Origin: Nocardia pneumoniae NBRC 100136
GTDB taxonomy: Bacteria > Actinomycetota > Actinomycetes > Mycobacteriales > Mycobacteriaceae
DNA: 64,000 nucleotides
Reading direction: 5' to 3'
NCBI RefSeq assembly: GCF_000308755.1
Contig: NZ_BAGF01000049.1
Span: forward strand, 1 to 64,000
A model generated the notes under the pieces. It did no database searches. It was not told the DNA's origin and worked only from the letters and a program-made list of their open reading frames with translations. This document shows positions 26,273 to 33,333 of this stretch, in pieces (the stretch's first letter is position 1; every line of letters begins with the position of its first letter). Made by a program: the position numbers and the translations under genes.

Positions 26273-26684
26273 TCAACCGCAACCTCGTACGAATGGTTTC
26301 GATACATCCTCTTCCCCCCAAATAATTGTTTCATGAAAGATCGGGAAACCTTACCGCGTGACTCAATAATCTGTTGCTGTATGGTTCCGAGCGCATGCAT
26401 TTTTGCGACGACGGAGTACAATTCCCCTTCTATGACACCCTAGGCGGTACACCACCTCAAATTTTGATCCTTTTCATCGCGTCCGATTTCTCGCGACAAA
26501 TGGTCCTCAAGCGTTTCAATAGAAAGCTCGTCAGTGAAGGGTGTCCTTTTGAGCCTATGTCAACCGTATAAATTCCTCCGCTTTCATGTCTTTAGTTAAT
26601 AACTCACTAAGGAAAGTGTCAACCGTAAGAACTTCAGACTGGTCCGCGCCTCGATACGGGGCACGCCTGTCACATAGATGGGAC
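26273..26684. other. AT-rich gap upstream of the CBASS pair
   Basis: These 412 bases are the least GC-rich part of the window. No frame has a convincing ribosome site. TGTCAACCGTA occurs twice as a direct repeat (26558-26568 and 26617-26627), and AGTTA-A-TAACT forms a short palindrome between them (26594-26604). The stretch should hold the promoter of the SLATT gene, and the repeats may be regulator sites. A horizontally acquired origin is likely. Confidence 0.4.
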
Positions 26685-27581
26685 CTATTCCAAGGCGCGC
26701 CAGCCCCACCACGGCCGGTTGCCCGCTTGGCCGCGAATGCAAGCCAACCGGTGACCCGCCTGTTCTCGCCACCTCGGGTCAATCGTCGCGACCTGCACCG
26801 CCATCGTGGTCATGCGGAACTCCCGGATGTCCCGCAGGAGCTCGAAGCCCTCCCACGCTGTGACGTCATACCCATAGACATCGCAGAATTCGCCGTACTG
26901 TTTCGCGCTGATCCAGCCGAACGACGTCCACTTGATCGCCGTGTGCACCAAGTCCCACTCGGGCGGTCCTACCGACGTTCGTTCCAGATCGAGCACGATG
27001 ACTCGGCCGTCGTCGGTGGCCACGACGTTGCCCACCCAGGCGTCGCCGTGGATGACGCACCACGGCAAGCCCGTTGGCAGCCTCTCCCATCGCTGCCGTA
27101 GGTCCGCTAGGTGCTCGCGCATCCACCGTTGATCGTCGTCGGGCAGAAAGTTCGCGTTGTCGATCCGCTCATCCAGGCGCACGAACGGTGCGAGCTTGCC
27201 GAGGTCGAACGAGGCTGGCGGCGCCAAGGCGTGAAGCTGCTTCAACGCTCCGGCCAGCTGCGCAGGCGTGCCGTGATGGTGGGGTGGCAGCTCCCGCCAG
27301 AACGTCACCGACCGCCCCTCGACATCAACTGGCTGTTGAATGCAGGGAACGACCTGTACGGCGTCGATGCCGGAAGTCTCCAACCACTGCGCCACCAGAA
27401 CTTCCCGTAGTGCCGCAGTTCGTTGTCCCAGTTGGCTGATCCGCACCACGGTGCCACCGGGCAGCCGGTAGATTGCGTTCTCGCCCAAGCGGAGGAGTTC
27501 GGCGTCGGCCGGATCGACTCCGGCCGTCAGGCAGGCAGCTCGGAGGATCGCGGACAGCTCGGCGCCGGATGCGTCGCTCAT
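26685..27581 (-). CDS. Aminoglycoside-phosphotransferase-fold (APH family) kinase
   Basis: The 298-residue protein has the APH/choline-kinase fold. The catalytic loop is HGDAWVGN (His178, Asp180, Asn185), followed by the metal-binding Asp198 in VIVLDLERTS. The N-terminal lobe has LGENAIYRLPGG. APH-fold proteins phosphorylate antibiotics or small metabolites, and the substrate cannot be told from sequence. Its ATG overlaps the stop of the XRE regulator (ATGA), so the two are one operon. The pairing with a zinc-ribbon XRE-TPR regulator argues for a signalling or element-specific role more than classical resistance. Confidence 0.85.
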   Translation of the reverse strand: MSDASGAELSAILRAACLTAGVDPADAELLRLGENAIYRLPGGTVVRISQLGQRTAALREVLVAQWLETSGIDAVQVVPCIQQPVDVEGRSVTFWRELPPHHHGTPAQLAGALKQLHALAPPASFDLGKLAPFVRLDERIDNANFLPDDDQRWMREHLADLRQRWERLPTGLPWCVIHGDAWVGNVVATDDGRVIVLDLERTSVGPPEWDLVHTAIKWTSFGWISAKQYGEFCDVYGYDVTAWEGFELLRDIREFRMTTMAVQVATIDPRWREQAGHRLACIRGQAGNRPWWGWRALE

Positions 27582-29017
27582 ACCCCCGCCACGACAGCGT
27601 CGATCCGTGTCCGCAGTTCATCAGCTTCGGTGACATCTCGGTGCTGCTTGGCGAAGCCTGTCAGCTCGCGTAGATCATCCGCGGCCCGCCGCGAGCGGAT
27701 ATGACCAGCATCGACCAGAGCGGCCATACCGAAGGCGGCAGCTTCCTGGGGATCGCCGGTGGCCATCGTGAGCGACGCCAGCTTGATGCCGGAAATGGCG
27801 CGAGACCGCACGTAGGTATCGGTGTGGCCGTCAACGGCAGCCTGAAGGCGCTGCTTGGCTTCGGTGGCGAACCGCCCCTGTACGGCGAGGTCGAACAGGG
27901 CATGTCCGGTGTCGCCGGAATGTTGCGCAGCGTCGTAGTACGACATCCACGGCGGATCATCCTCCGGCGACGCGTCGGAAAACGCCTCGTCCGCCTGCCC
28001 TACCGCCCACATGGCTTCTTCGACGCGGTGAAGCTTGGCCAGCGCCCGTGCCCTGGCGGACTGCAACATGGCGCGTTCGGTGGCGGTCAGCCGATCTGAG
28101 CGCACCATTGCGAGTTCGATATAGGTCAAGCCGTCGTCGGGATTGCCACACCAGATGGCCTGTCGCGCCATCGAAGACAGCACTTTGCCCCTGAGGTGCC
28201 AGTCGCCAGCCTCTTCGGCACAGGTCCACGCCAGCCGGAACATGCTGCGGGCATCGGCATGGGCGTACGCGTCGAAGGCCATGAAGCCCGCCGTGTGGCC
28301 GAGGAACCCGACCGCACTCTGAAGTTCGGCCCGATGCTTTTCCGAGCAGTGGGCATTGAGCAGGCTGACGGCGTAACGGAGTTGCGCGCCAACGGCTTCG
28401 CGCACCAGCCCGCCCCCGTAGGCGTGATCCCATGTGCTGAACTCGTGGGCGGTGCGGCGGATCTGTTCAATCTCCGTCGCGCCCACTGTCGAGGGCACGG
28501 GCGTGGGCTGGATTGTGTTCAAGAGGCCGATCAGGGGCGCGGCGGCACCTGTCACCGTGACACCAAGCGCGGCGCGGAGGAAATCTTGGCGCTTCACGTC
28601 ATCGAGCGTAGCGGCGGACGCGCCGGGCAGCTTGAACCACAACAGATCACCGGGGATGCCGAGCACCTGCGCCCAGCGGATGAGCTTCGACAGGTATTCG
28701 GGCGCCGGACCTTTCTCTAGGCGGCTGAGCTGGGCTTGCGTCAACCCGAGCCAACCGGCGACGAGTTCTTGCGGCAAGGTCCGGCCGTGGTACGGATGCG
28801 TCCGATACGCCGCGATAACCCGCCCCATGTGCCACGTAGCGAGCGCGTCGCGCATCTGATCGGTTTGCCAGAACCCAAACGGCACCTGCGGCGGGTGCGC
28901 CATCTCCTCGCGGAAACTGGCCTCGCAGGGGCTACAGTACGGCTGCCCGTTGTAGCTGTTCAGCCGGTTGCCGCAGCGCGTGCAGTACCGCTGCGGTTTC
29001 GGTGCCCGCGTCATCAT
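27578..29017 (-). CDS. XRE-family regulator with N-terminal zinc ribbon and TPR-like C-terminus
   Basis: This is a 479-residue regulator. Cys12-x2-Cys15 and Cys28-x2-Cys31 form a zinc ribbon. A Cro/C1-type HTH follows at about residues 80-115 (ELVAGWLGLTQAQLSRLEKG). The remainder is Ala-rich helical repeats of the TPR kind, as in large actinobacterial sensors. Two adjacent ATG codons (29017, 29014) follow AGGGG; the second has better spacing. It is divergent from a run of small genes and coupled to the phosphotransferase. It probably controls both sides of the shared region, perhaps in response to a small ligand. Confidence 0.85.
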   Translation of the reverse strand: MMTRAPKPQRYCTRCGNRLNSYNGQPYCSPCEASFREEMAHPPQVPFGFWQTDQMRDALATWHMGRVIAAYRTHPYHGRTLPQELVAGWLGLTQAQLSRLEKGPAPEYLSKLIRWAQVLGIPGDLLWFKLPGASAATLDDVKRQDFLRAALGVTVTGAAAPLIGLLNTIQPTPVPSTVGATEIEQIRRTAHEFSTWDHAYGGGLVREAVGAQLRYAVSLLNAHCSEKHRAELQSAVGFLGHTAGFMAFDAYAHADARSMFRLAWTCAEEAGDWHLRGKVLSSMARQAIWCGNPDDGLTYIELAMVRSDRLTATERAMLQSARARALAKLHRVEEAMWAVGQADEAFSDASPEDDPPWMSYYDAAQHSGDTGHALFDLAVQGRFATEAKQRLQAAVDGHTDTYVRSRAISGIKLASLTMATGDPQEAAAFGMAALVDAGHIRSRRAADDLRELTGFAKQHRDVTEADELRTRIDAVVAGV

Positions 29018-29371
29018 TTGCCCCTGGGTGTGATCGGGTCGAACGCCGTTTTCCCTGGTCGGGCGGACATTACCACCGGATGCCGGTGGCGACTATACGT
29101 TCGATGCATATCGCAAAACCGCAGGTCAACCGGTGTTGTACGTTCGACGGCATTCGTACCAAACCTGACACGCCCATGTCCCAAAGGCATAGTGCCGGGC
29201 GGGAATTCGGCATATCAATGGAGTGTCCCGGTGCGCGACGGTAGGTCCTGGTATCCGGCACCAAGCCGACGCCTCACTCTTCCGGGCGCACCGGTCCCAG
29301 TGCCGGGGCTGGTGGCGAAAGCCCTTGGTGCCGGGTACCTCCATCACTTGGCGCTACCTCCGGAGGTACGG
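29018..29371. promoter_or_regulatory. Divergent control region of the XRE regulator and the small-gene operon
   Basis: The region contains a perfect 7-bp inverted repeat CCACCGG-ATG-CCGGTGG (29073-29089) and two direct copies of TACGTTCGA (29096-29104 and 29139-29147), 43 bases apart, about four helical turns. These are candidate operator sites for the XRE protein. CGGAGG at 29361-29366 is the ribosome site of the next gene. No gene is seen in the rest. Confidence 0.5.
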
Positions 29372-29587
29372 ATGCCGTACGGCACGCTCGCTATCCACCA
29401 ACTCGCTGCCATCACCCAGCAGGAATCCCACCTGGCGCCTGACACACCTTTCACTGTCGGGCAGGCCCACAGCGTCATGCAGTTCCATGTGGCCTGCCGG
29501 GCGAAATACTGCCCGCGTAAGGCTGCGGCGCTTCAAGCTCTAACAGATGCGGGAAGGGTCGTTCCCTCGACGAGCAGGCCTCGGTGA
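29372..29587 (+). CDS. Small hypothetical protein, first gene of the small-gene operon
   Basis: The 71-residue protein begins MPYGTLAIHQLAAITQQESH and ends with ACRAKYCPRKAAALQALTDA followed by a short basic tail. CGGAGG five bases before the ATG fixes the start, although the frame stays open further upstream. The Cys-x5-Cys pair (VACRAKYCPRK) is reminiscent of small actinobacterial proteins found next to XRE regulators. Its stop overlaps the GTG of the next gene (GTGA). No function is known to me. Confidence 0.65.
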   Translation: MPYGTLAIHQLAAITQQESHLAPDTPFTVGQAHSVMQFHVACRAKYCPRKAAALQALTDAGRVVPSTSRPR

Positions 29588-30066
29588 GCATCGCCATGAT
29601 GAACGAGCTACCGCTGTTCCCGAACGCCGAACACCTCCAGCGCGCCTTCCGGGGTGACGTGGTGGCATCGCCGTTGGTAGAGCTGACCGATGCAGCCTCC
29701 GCCATGATCCCAGTGCACCACCAACGCCGCGCAGCCTTGCAGCAGATGAATGCGCCAGATGCACTGTCCACCAACGCGCTTTGTCAGGCAGTCAAGGAGT
29801 TCACCACCTCCGAAGCCCAGCTGACGACACTGGCGACCGCGATTGACCAGAGCGTGGTCAAGGTGCTCCGAAGCCGCCGACACGTCGCCGGGGTCTGGCA
29901 CACCGAAACCGTTGGATTGGTTGTCTGCCGCCTCGCGGAGCTGTGGTTGAACTACCTCGCTAGCCAAACCCACGAAGACGCCTACTGGGTAGCCCGGATC
30001 AGCGATGCCTACAACTGCCTGGTTGCCGAGCTGACGACGGGGCGGCGACTGCCGCCGGACATGTGA
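29584..30066 (+). CDS. Hypothetical helical protein
   Basis: The 160-residue protein starts at GTG 29584, overlapping the previous stop; an ATG four codons later is possible. It appears mostly alpha-helical, with no signal peptide or membrane segment and no catalytic motif I recognise. It is coupled to the small gene before it and lies 12 bases ahead of the next. The operon is divergent from the XRE regulator, so it is likely under its control. Confidence 0.65.
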   Translation: MSIAMMNELPLFPNAEHLQRAFRGDVVASPLVELTDAASAMIPVHHQRRAALQQMNAPDALSTNALCQAVKEFTTSEAQLTTLATAIDQSVVKVLRSRRHVAGVWHTETVGLVVCRLAELWLNYLASQTHEDAYWVARISDAYNCLVAELTTGRRLPPDM

Positions 30067-30078
30067 GCAGGTGCCGCG

Positions 30079-30279
30079 ATGCCAGAACCTTTGGAGCAGA
30101 AGACATTTGTACAGGCGGACGGCATGCTGGCGGAGTTCATGTGCCAGGTGCACCTGCTGGAGCTGACCCCGGAACGCGCCGAGGAGCTGCGATACATCCA
30201 TCGGTTCCATCGCCCGGACGAGTGCATCGTGCACCTACAAGCGGCCTACCTGCTACTGATCGAGAATGCTGCTGAGTGA
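30079..30279 (+). CDS. Small hypothetical protein
   Basis: The 66-residue acidic helical protein MPEPLEQKTFVQADGMLAEF contains HRFHRPDECIVHLQAAYLL. It follows the previous gene by 12 bases and overlaps the next by a GTGA/ATG junction, so it fits the operon. No family is recognised. Confidence 0.6.
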   Translation: MPEPLEQKTFVQADGMLAEFMCQVHLLELTPERAEELRYIHRFHRPDECIVHLQAAYLLLIENAAE

Positions 30280-30572
30280 TGGCGTCGGTTGTCTGGATTC
30301 TGTGGCGAAGCTCGGTGATCTTCACGGCGGTGCTGAGCTATCGGGTTGGGGCTTACTGGAGTTCGACGGACACTCCGGGTCGGCACCGGGCGGGGAGGGT
30401 GCCGAGTGCGACCCGTGGGAGGAACTGGTGGACGAGGAAAACGAGCCAGAAGGAACGAGCAACTCATCGCCGACCGCAGCCGGTCTACCCGCTGGTGGAG
30501 CGACGAGGACGATACCGAGGGACTTCCACGGGTACAGGACATCCGGCCTTTGACGCGGCCCACGCCGATTAG
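30276..30572 (+). CDS. Small basic protein with one hydrophobic N-terminal segment
   Basis: The 98-residue frame starts at GTG 30276 or ATG 30279, overlapping the previous stop. Residues 3-24 (VVWILWRSSVIFTAVLSY core) could form one transmembrane helix, and the rest is Arg/Thr-rich and looks disordered. Overlap and position favour a real gene. The composition of the tail is close to that of random GC-rich frames, so it may be spurious. Confidence 0.4.
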   Translation: MMASVVWILWRSSVIFTAVLSYRVGAYWSSTDTPGRHRAGRVPSATRGRNWWTRKTSQKERATHRRPQPVYPLVERRGRYRGTSTGTGHPAFDAAHAD

Positions 30573-30602
30573 GCGTCCTCCGTGGGTCGAAGGAAATTCG
30601 CT

Positions 30603-30758
30603 GTGACTTCGGAGATCAGACGAAGCTGCCTTCCTGCTCGCAATGGTTTGCAGCGCCAGATTTATTTCGTAGTGGTCGACGAGGACCTGCCGCTGGTCGA
30701 CCGCTACATCGAAGCAATCCGGAAAGTCATCACACACCACACCGAACTGAAGGGATAA
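30603..30758 (+). CDS. 51-residue hypothetical protein
   Basis: GTG 30603 follows AAGGA at about eight bases. The peptide reads MTSEIRRSCLPARNGLQRQI, then YFVVVDEDLPLVDRYIEAIR, and ends in THHTELKG. The second half looks like a compact beta-strand plus helix. It ends six bases before the NUDIX start and is probably co-transcribed with it. Function is unknown. Confidence 0.55.
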   Translation: MTSEIRRSCLPARNGLQRQIYFVVVDEDLPLVDRYIEAIRKVITHHTELKG

Positions 30759-30764
30759 GGATTG

Positions 30765-31205
30765 ATGATCGAGACCACACTCTTGCAGAAGCTGACCAGT
30801 GCGGCCGACCGCGACGGCGTGCAGCAACTCGTCGTCGGAGCCGTCGTCCAACACGGCGCCGACATACTGCTGCTGCAACGGCCTGCCGACGACTTCCTGG
30901 GCGGCATCTGGGAACTGCCCAGCGGCAAAGTTGATCCCGGCGAGCCGCTCGACCAAGCGCTGATCCGAGAGGTCAAGGAAGAGACCGGGCTCGACGTCGC
31001 CGCTGTTCGCGACTACCTCGGCGAATTCGACTACCAATCCGGCAGTGGCAAGAAGAGCCGCCAGTTCAACTTCACCGTCGACGTGACCAGCTCCGAGCCA
31101 GTGAAGCTGACCGAGCACGACGCCTACACCTGGACCAGCCTGGCTGAAGAACCCCCAGTCACGGACGCGGTGAAAGAAGTCCTGCGCCGGTACCGGGATT
31201 CATAG
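30765..31205 (+). CDS. NUDIX hydrolase
   Basis: The 146-residue protein has a full NUDIX box, GX5EX7REUXEEXGU, reading GKVDPGEPLDQALIREVKEE then TGL at about residues 57-79. It would hydrolyse a nucleoside diphosphate linked to another group (X); the clean substrate is unknown. It is the last gene of the small-gene operon. The mmpL relic begins at the base after its stop codon, which puts this gene at the right edge of the accessory island. Confidence 0.88.
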   Translation: MIETTLLQKLTSAADRDGVQQLVVGAVVQHGADILLLQRPADDFLGGIWELPSGKVDPGEPLDQALIREVKEETGLDVAAVRDYLGEFDYQSGSGKKSRQFNFTVDVTSSEPVKLTEHDAYTWTSLAEEPPVTDAVKEVLRRYRDS

Positions 31206-31275
31206 GAGAAACTCACCGCGCAGTTTCCCGCGGGCGGGCAGCGGGGTGACCGCCGCGCTGCACGGAGTGGACGGG
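31206..31275 (+). pseudogene. Relic of an mmpL gene
   Basis: These 70 bases match bases 18591-18659 inside the intact mmpL gene with six mismatches and one extra G, about 90% identity. They correspond to the peptide around ELTAQFPAAGSGVTAVLHGE. The extra G breaks the frame, and nothing upstream or downstream continues the homology. It is a scar of a second mmpL-like gene, or of a duplication or recombination event, at the island's right edge. The 156 bases from here to recD contain nothing else recognisable. Confidence 0.75.
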
Positions 31276-31431
31276 CATGTCGGCATGACCGGCCGAACAC
31301 TCGAACGCCCCCGGATGAATTGGGGCGGCGTTCTCTGCTCAGTGAACTGGCCCAATGCGCACGCTAGCCCGCCACCGGTCATACGCCGAGCTCTCGCCTT
31401 CAATGGCGGCGCGAATGTGAGATTGCCGTCA

Positions 31432-33333
31432 TCAGGTTGCGGATTCTCCTTCGCGCCGCGACAGTCCGCTGGCGCGCAGCACGCGGCGCGAGATGCCCGC
31501 GCGGATGGACTCGTCGGTGCCGATGATCCGGACGTGACGGCGGGCCCTGGTGATCGCGGTGTAGAGCAGTTCCCTGGTCAGCAGGGTGGATTCGGGCTCG
31601 GGCAGCACGATGGAGACGGTGTCGTACTGGCTGCCCTGGCTGCGGTGGATGGTCATGGCGAAGACGGTGACGACTGCGGGGAATTGGGTGGGATGCACCA
31701 GGTACGGTTCGCTGCCGCGTTGCAGCGCCGCCCGCAGGGAACCGTCGGGCATGCGTACGACGACGCCGGTGTCGCCGTTGTAGATGCGCGCCTCGTGGTC
31801 GTTCGCGGTCACCAGCAGCGGCTGGCCGGGGTACCACGGGGCCTGGTAGGTGTCGGGGCCCGCTCCCCCGGCGGCGGCCCACTCGGCGGCCATCCGGTCC
31901 CAGCGTTCGACGCCGAAGGGTCCTTGGCGGTGCGCGCACAGCAACCGGTGCGATTCGAGCGCGCTCAGCGCGCCCGCCGCGTCACCCTCGAGGGCCGCGC
32001 CGGTGACGGCTGCCGCGGCACGGACGACGTCGGCGCGCACCGCAGTCAGGTCGTCGGGCGCGGCCAGCGACAGTTCATCGCTGTCCGTACGCAACAGCTC
32101 GAGGGCGGCGTCCGCGTCGCCCGCCCGGACCGCGATGGCCAGGTCGGCGATCCGGCCGCCGAACCTGCGGCCGCGGGTCAGTCGCACGATGCCACCGCGC
32201 AGACGGGTGCGCTCCAGCGCGGTCAGCGCTTCCGAATGGTCCGCTGGGGCAGCAGCTTCGGGGCCGACAATCTGGTCGAGGACCGGGTTCGGGGTGGTGG
32301 CGACCGGTCCTGCGACGAGATCGGCGAGCACGGCGCCCGCGTCGACCGAGGCGAGCTGATCCGGGTCGCCGACCAGGATCAGGCGGGTGTCCGGGCGCAG
32401 CGCGGCCAGCAGCCTGCTCATCATGGTCAGTGAGACCATCGATGTCTCGTCCACGACGATCACGTCGTAGGGCAGGCGGTTGAACTCGTGGTGCTTGAAC
32501 CTGGTGCCGCGCCCGCGTTGCCAGCCGAGCAGCCGATGCAGGGTCGCGGCGGTGAGTTCCGGTAGTCCCAGCGAATCGGCTTGTTCGCGAACGGCTTCCT
32601 GCAGGCGCGCGGCCGCTTTGCCGGTTGGCGCGGCCAGCGCGATACGCAGCGCGGGCAGCTTCGGGTGGGCCTTGCGGTGTGCGTCCAGCAGCGCGATGAT
32701 CCGCGCGATCGTGTGGGTCTTCCCGGTGCCGGGGCCGCCCGCCACCACGATGGTCCAGTGGGTCGCGGCGAGCGCCGCCGCCAGCCGCTGGCGATCAGGC
32801 GCCGCTCCCGCCGGTGTGTCGAACAACCGGTCCAGCTCTCGACGCACGATCCGCGGGTCGACTACCGGGTGCTGGGCGGACCGCTCGGTGAGCACCCGCC
32901 GGATCGTCTGCTCCTGCCGGTAGTACCGATCCAGGTAGAGCAGCGGGCCGGAATCGTCCGGCCCCCGGGATTCGACCAGCCGCAGCGGCCGCAACGGCCC
33001 CGCCGGTCCGCCGCACACCAGCGGGCTGACCCGCAGCGCCGCCACCACCGTCGCGATGTCCGGCCACGGCAGTGTCGCCGGATCGATACCGGCGTCCCAC
33101 GTTTCGTCGGCGTCGACGCCGATCTCCCGCATCCGGTGCAGTTCCAGGCACACCGAGCCGGAGCGCACCGCGCGCACGGCGAGCGCCGCGGCGAACAGCA
33201 CCTCCTCCGACGATTCCCGGCCCAGCCTGCCCAGCCGCAGCGCCACGTGCACGTCGGCGGCCGACAGCACGCCCGCCTCGTTGAACGTGCGCAACAGGCC
33301 GGTTCCCCGCTGCGCCACCTGAATCGAGGTCAT
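31432..33333 (-). CDS. recD: Exodeoxyribonuclease V subunit RecD
   Basis: The 633-residue SF1B 5'-3' helicase subunit of RecBCD has Walker A GGPGTGKT near residue 190, VDETSMVS (motif II), GDPDQLASV (motif III) and the late motif FAMTIHRSQGSQYD. With RecB and RecC it unwinds and resects DNA ends for recombination. ATG 33333 overlaps the recB stop (ATGA); the longer upstream frame lies inside recB. Gene order recC-recB-recD on one strand is usual. Confidence 0.93.
   Translation of the reverse strand: MTSIQVAQRGTGLLRTFNEAGVLSAADVHVALRLGRLGRESSEEVLFAAALAVRAVRSGSVCLELHRMREIGVDADETWDAGIDPATLPWPDIATVVAALRVSPLVCGGPAGPLRPLRLVESRGPDDSGPLLYLDRYYRQEQTIRRVLTERSAQHPVVDPRIVRRELDRLFDTPAGAAPDRQRLAAALAATHWTIVVAGGPGTGKTHTIARIIALLDAHRKAHPKLPALRIALAAPTGKAAARLQEAVREQADSLGLPELTAATLHRLLGWQRGRGTRFKHHEFNRLPYDVIVVDETSMVSLTMMSRLLAALRPDTRLILVGDPDQLASVDAGAVLADLVAGPVATTPNPVLDQIVGPEAAAPADHSEALTALERTRLRGGIVRLTRGRRFGGRIADLAIAVRAGDADAALELLRTDSDELSLAAPDDLTAVRADVVRAAAAVTGAALEGDAAGALSALESHRLLCAHRQGPFGVERWDRMAAEWAAAGGAGPDTYQAPWYPGQPLLVTANDHEARIYNGDTGVVVRMPDGSLRAALQRGSEPYLVHPTQFPAVVTVFAMTIHRSQGSQYDTVSIVLPEPESTLLTRELLYTAITRARRHVRIIGTDESIRAGISRRVLRASGLSRREGESAT

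Larger units (their letters stand above)
19566..31275. mobile_element. Accessory island between the nlt operon and recCBD
   Basis: The stretch between the mmpL terminator and recD holds only accessory genes: Hachiman, a CBASS-like pair, a phosphotransferase/XRE pair and small genes with a NUDIX hydrolase. GC content drops visibly, most in 20-26.7 kb. Edges are marked by decayed HTH gene copy A on the left and the mmpL relic on the right. I found no integrase, transposase, tRNA or perfect terminal repeats, so the mode of entry is unclear and it may be several separate insertions at one hotspot. Confidence 0.55.

Noticed and set aside
26374..26571. A 65-codon frame in the AT-rich gap
   Set aside because: No ribosome site, no motif and no neighbour coupling; in AT-rich acquired DNA such frames arise by chance.
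26685..27581. Calling the APH-fold gene an aminoglycoside resistance gene
   Set aside because: The fold is shared by many kinases of other substrates, and the coupling with an XRE-TPR regulator gives no support for resistance.
28736..29371. Upstream extension of the 71-residue gene at 29372
   Set aside because: The extension runs antisense through the XRE gene, has no coding character, and a good ribosome site lies just before 29372.
19512..31431. Search for an integrase, transposase, tRNA or att-like terminal repeats at the island edges
   Set aside because: None could be found by eye; only the decayed HTH copies and the mmpL relic mark the edges.
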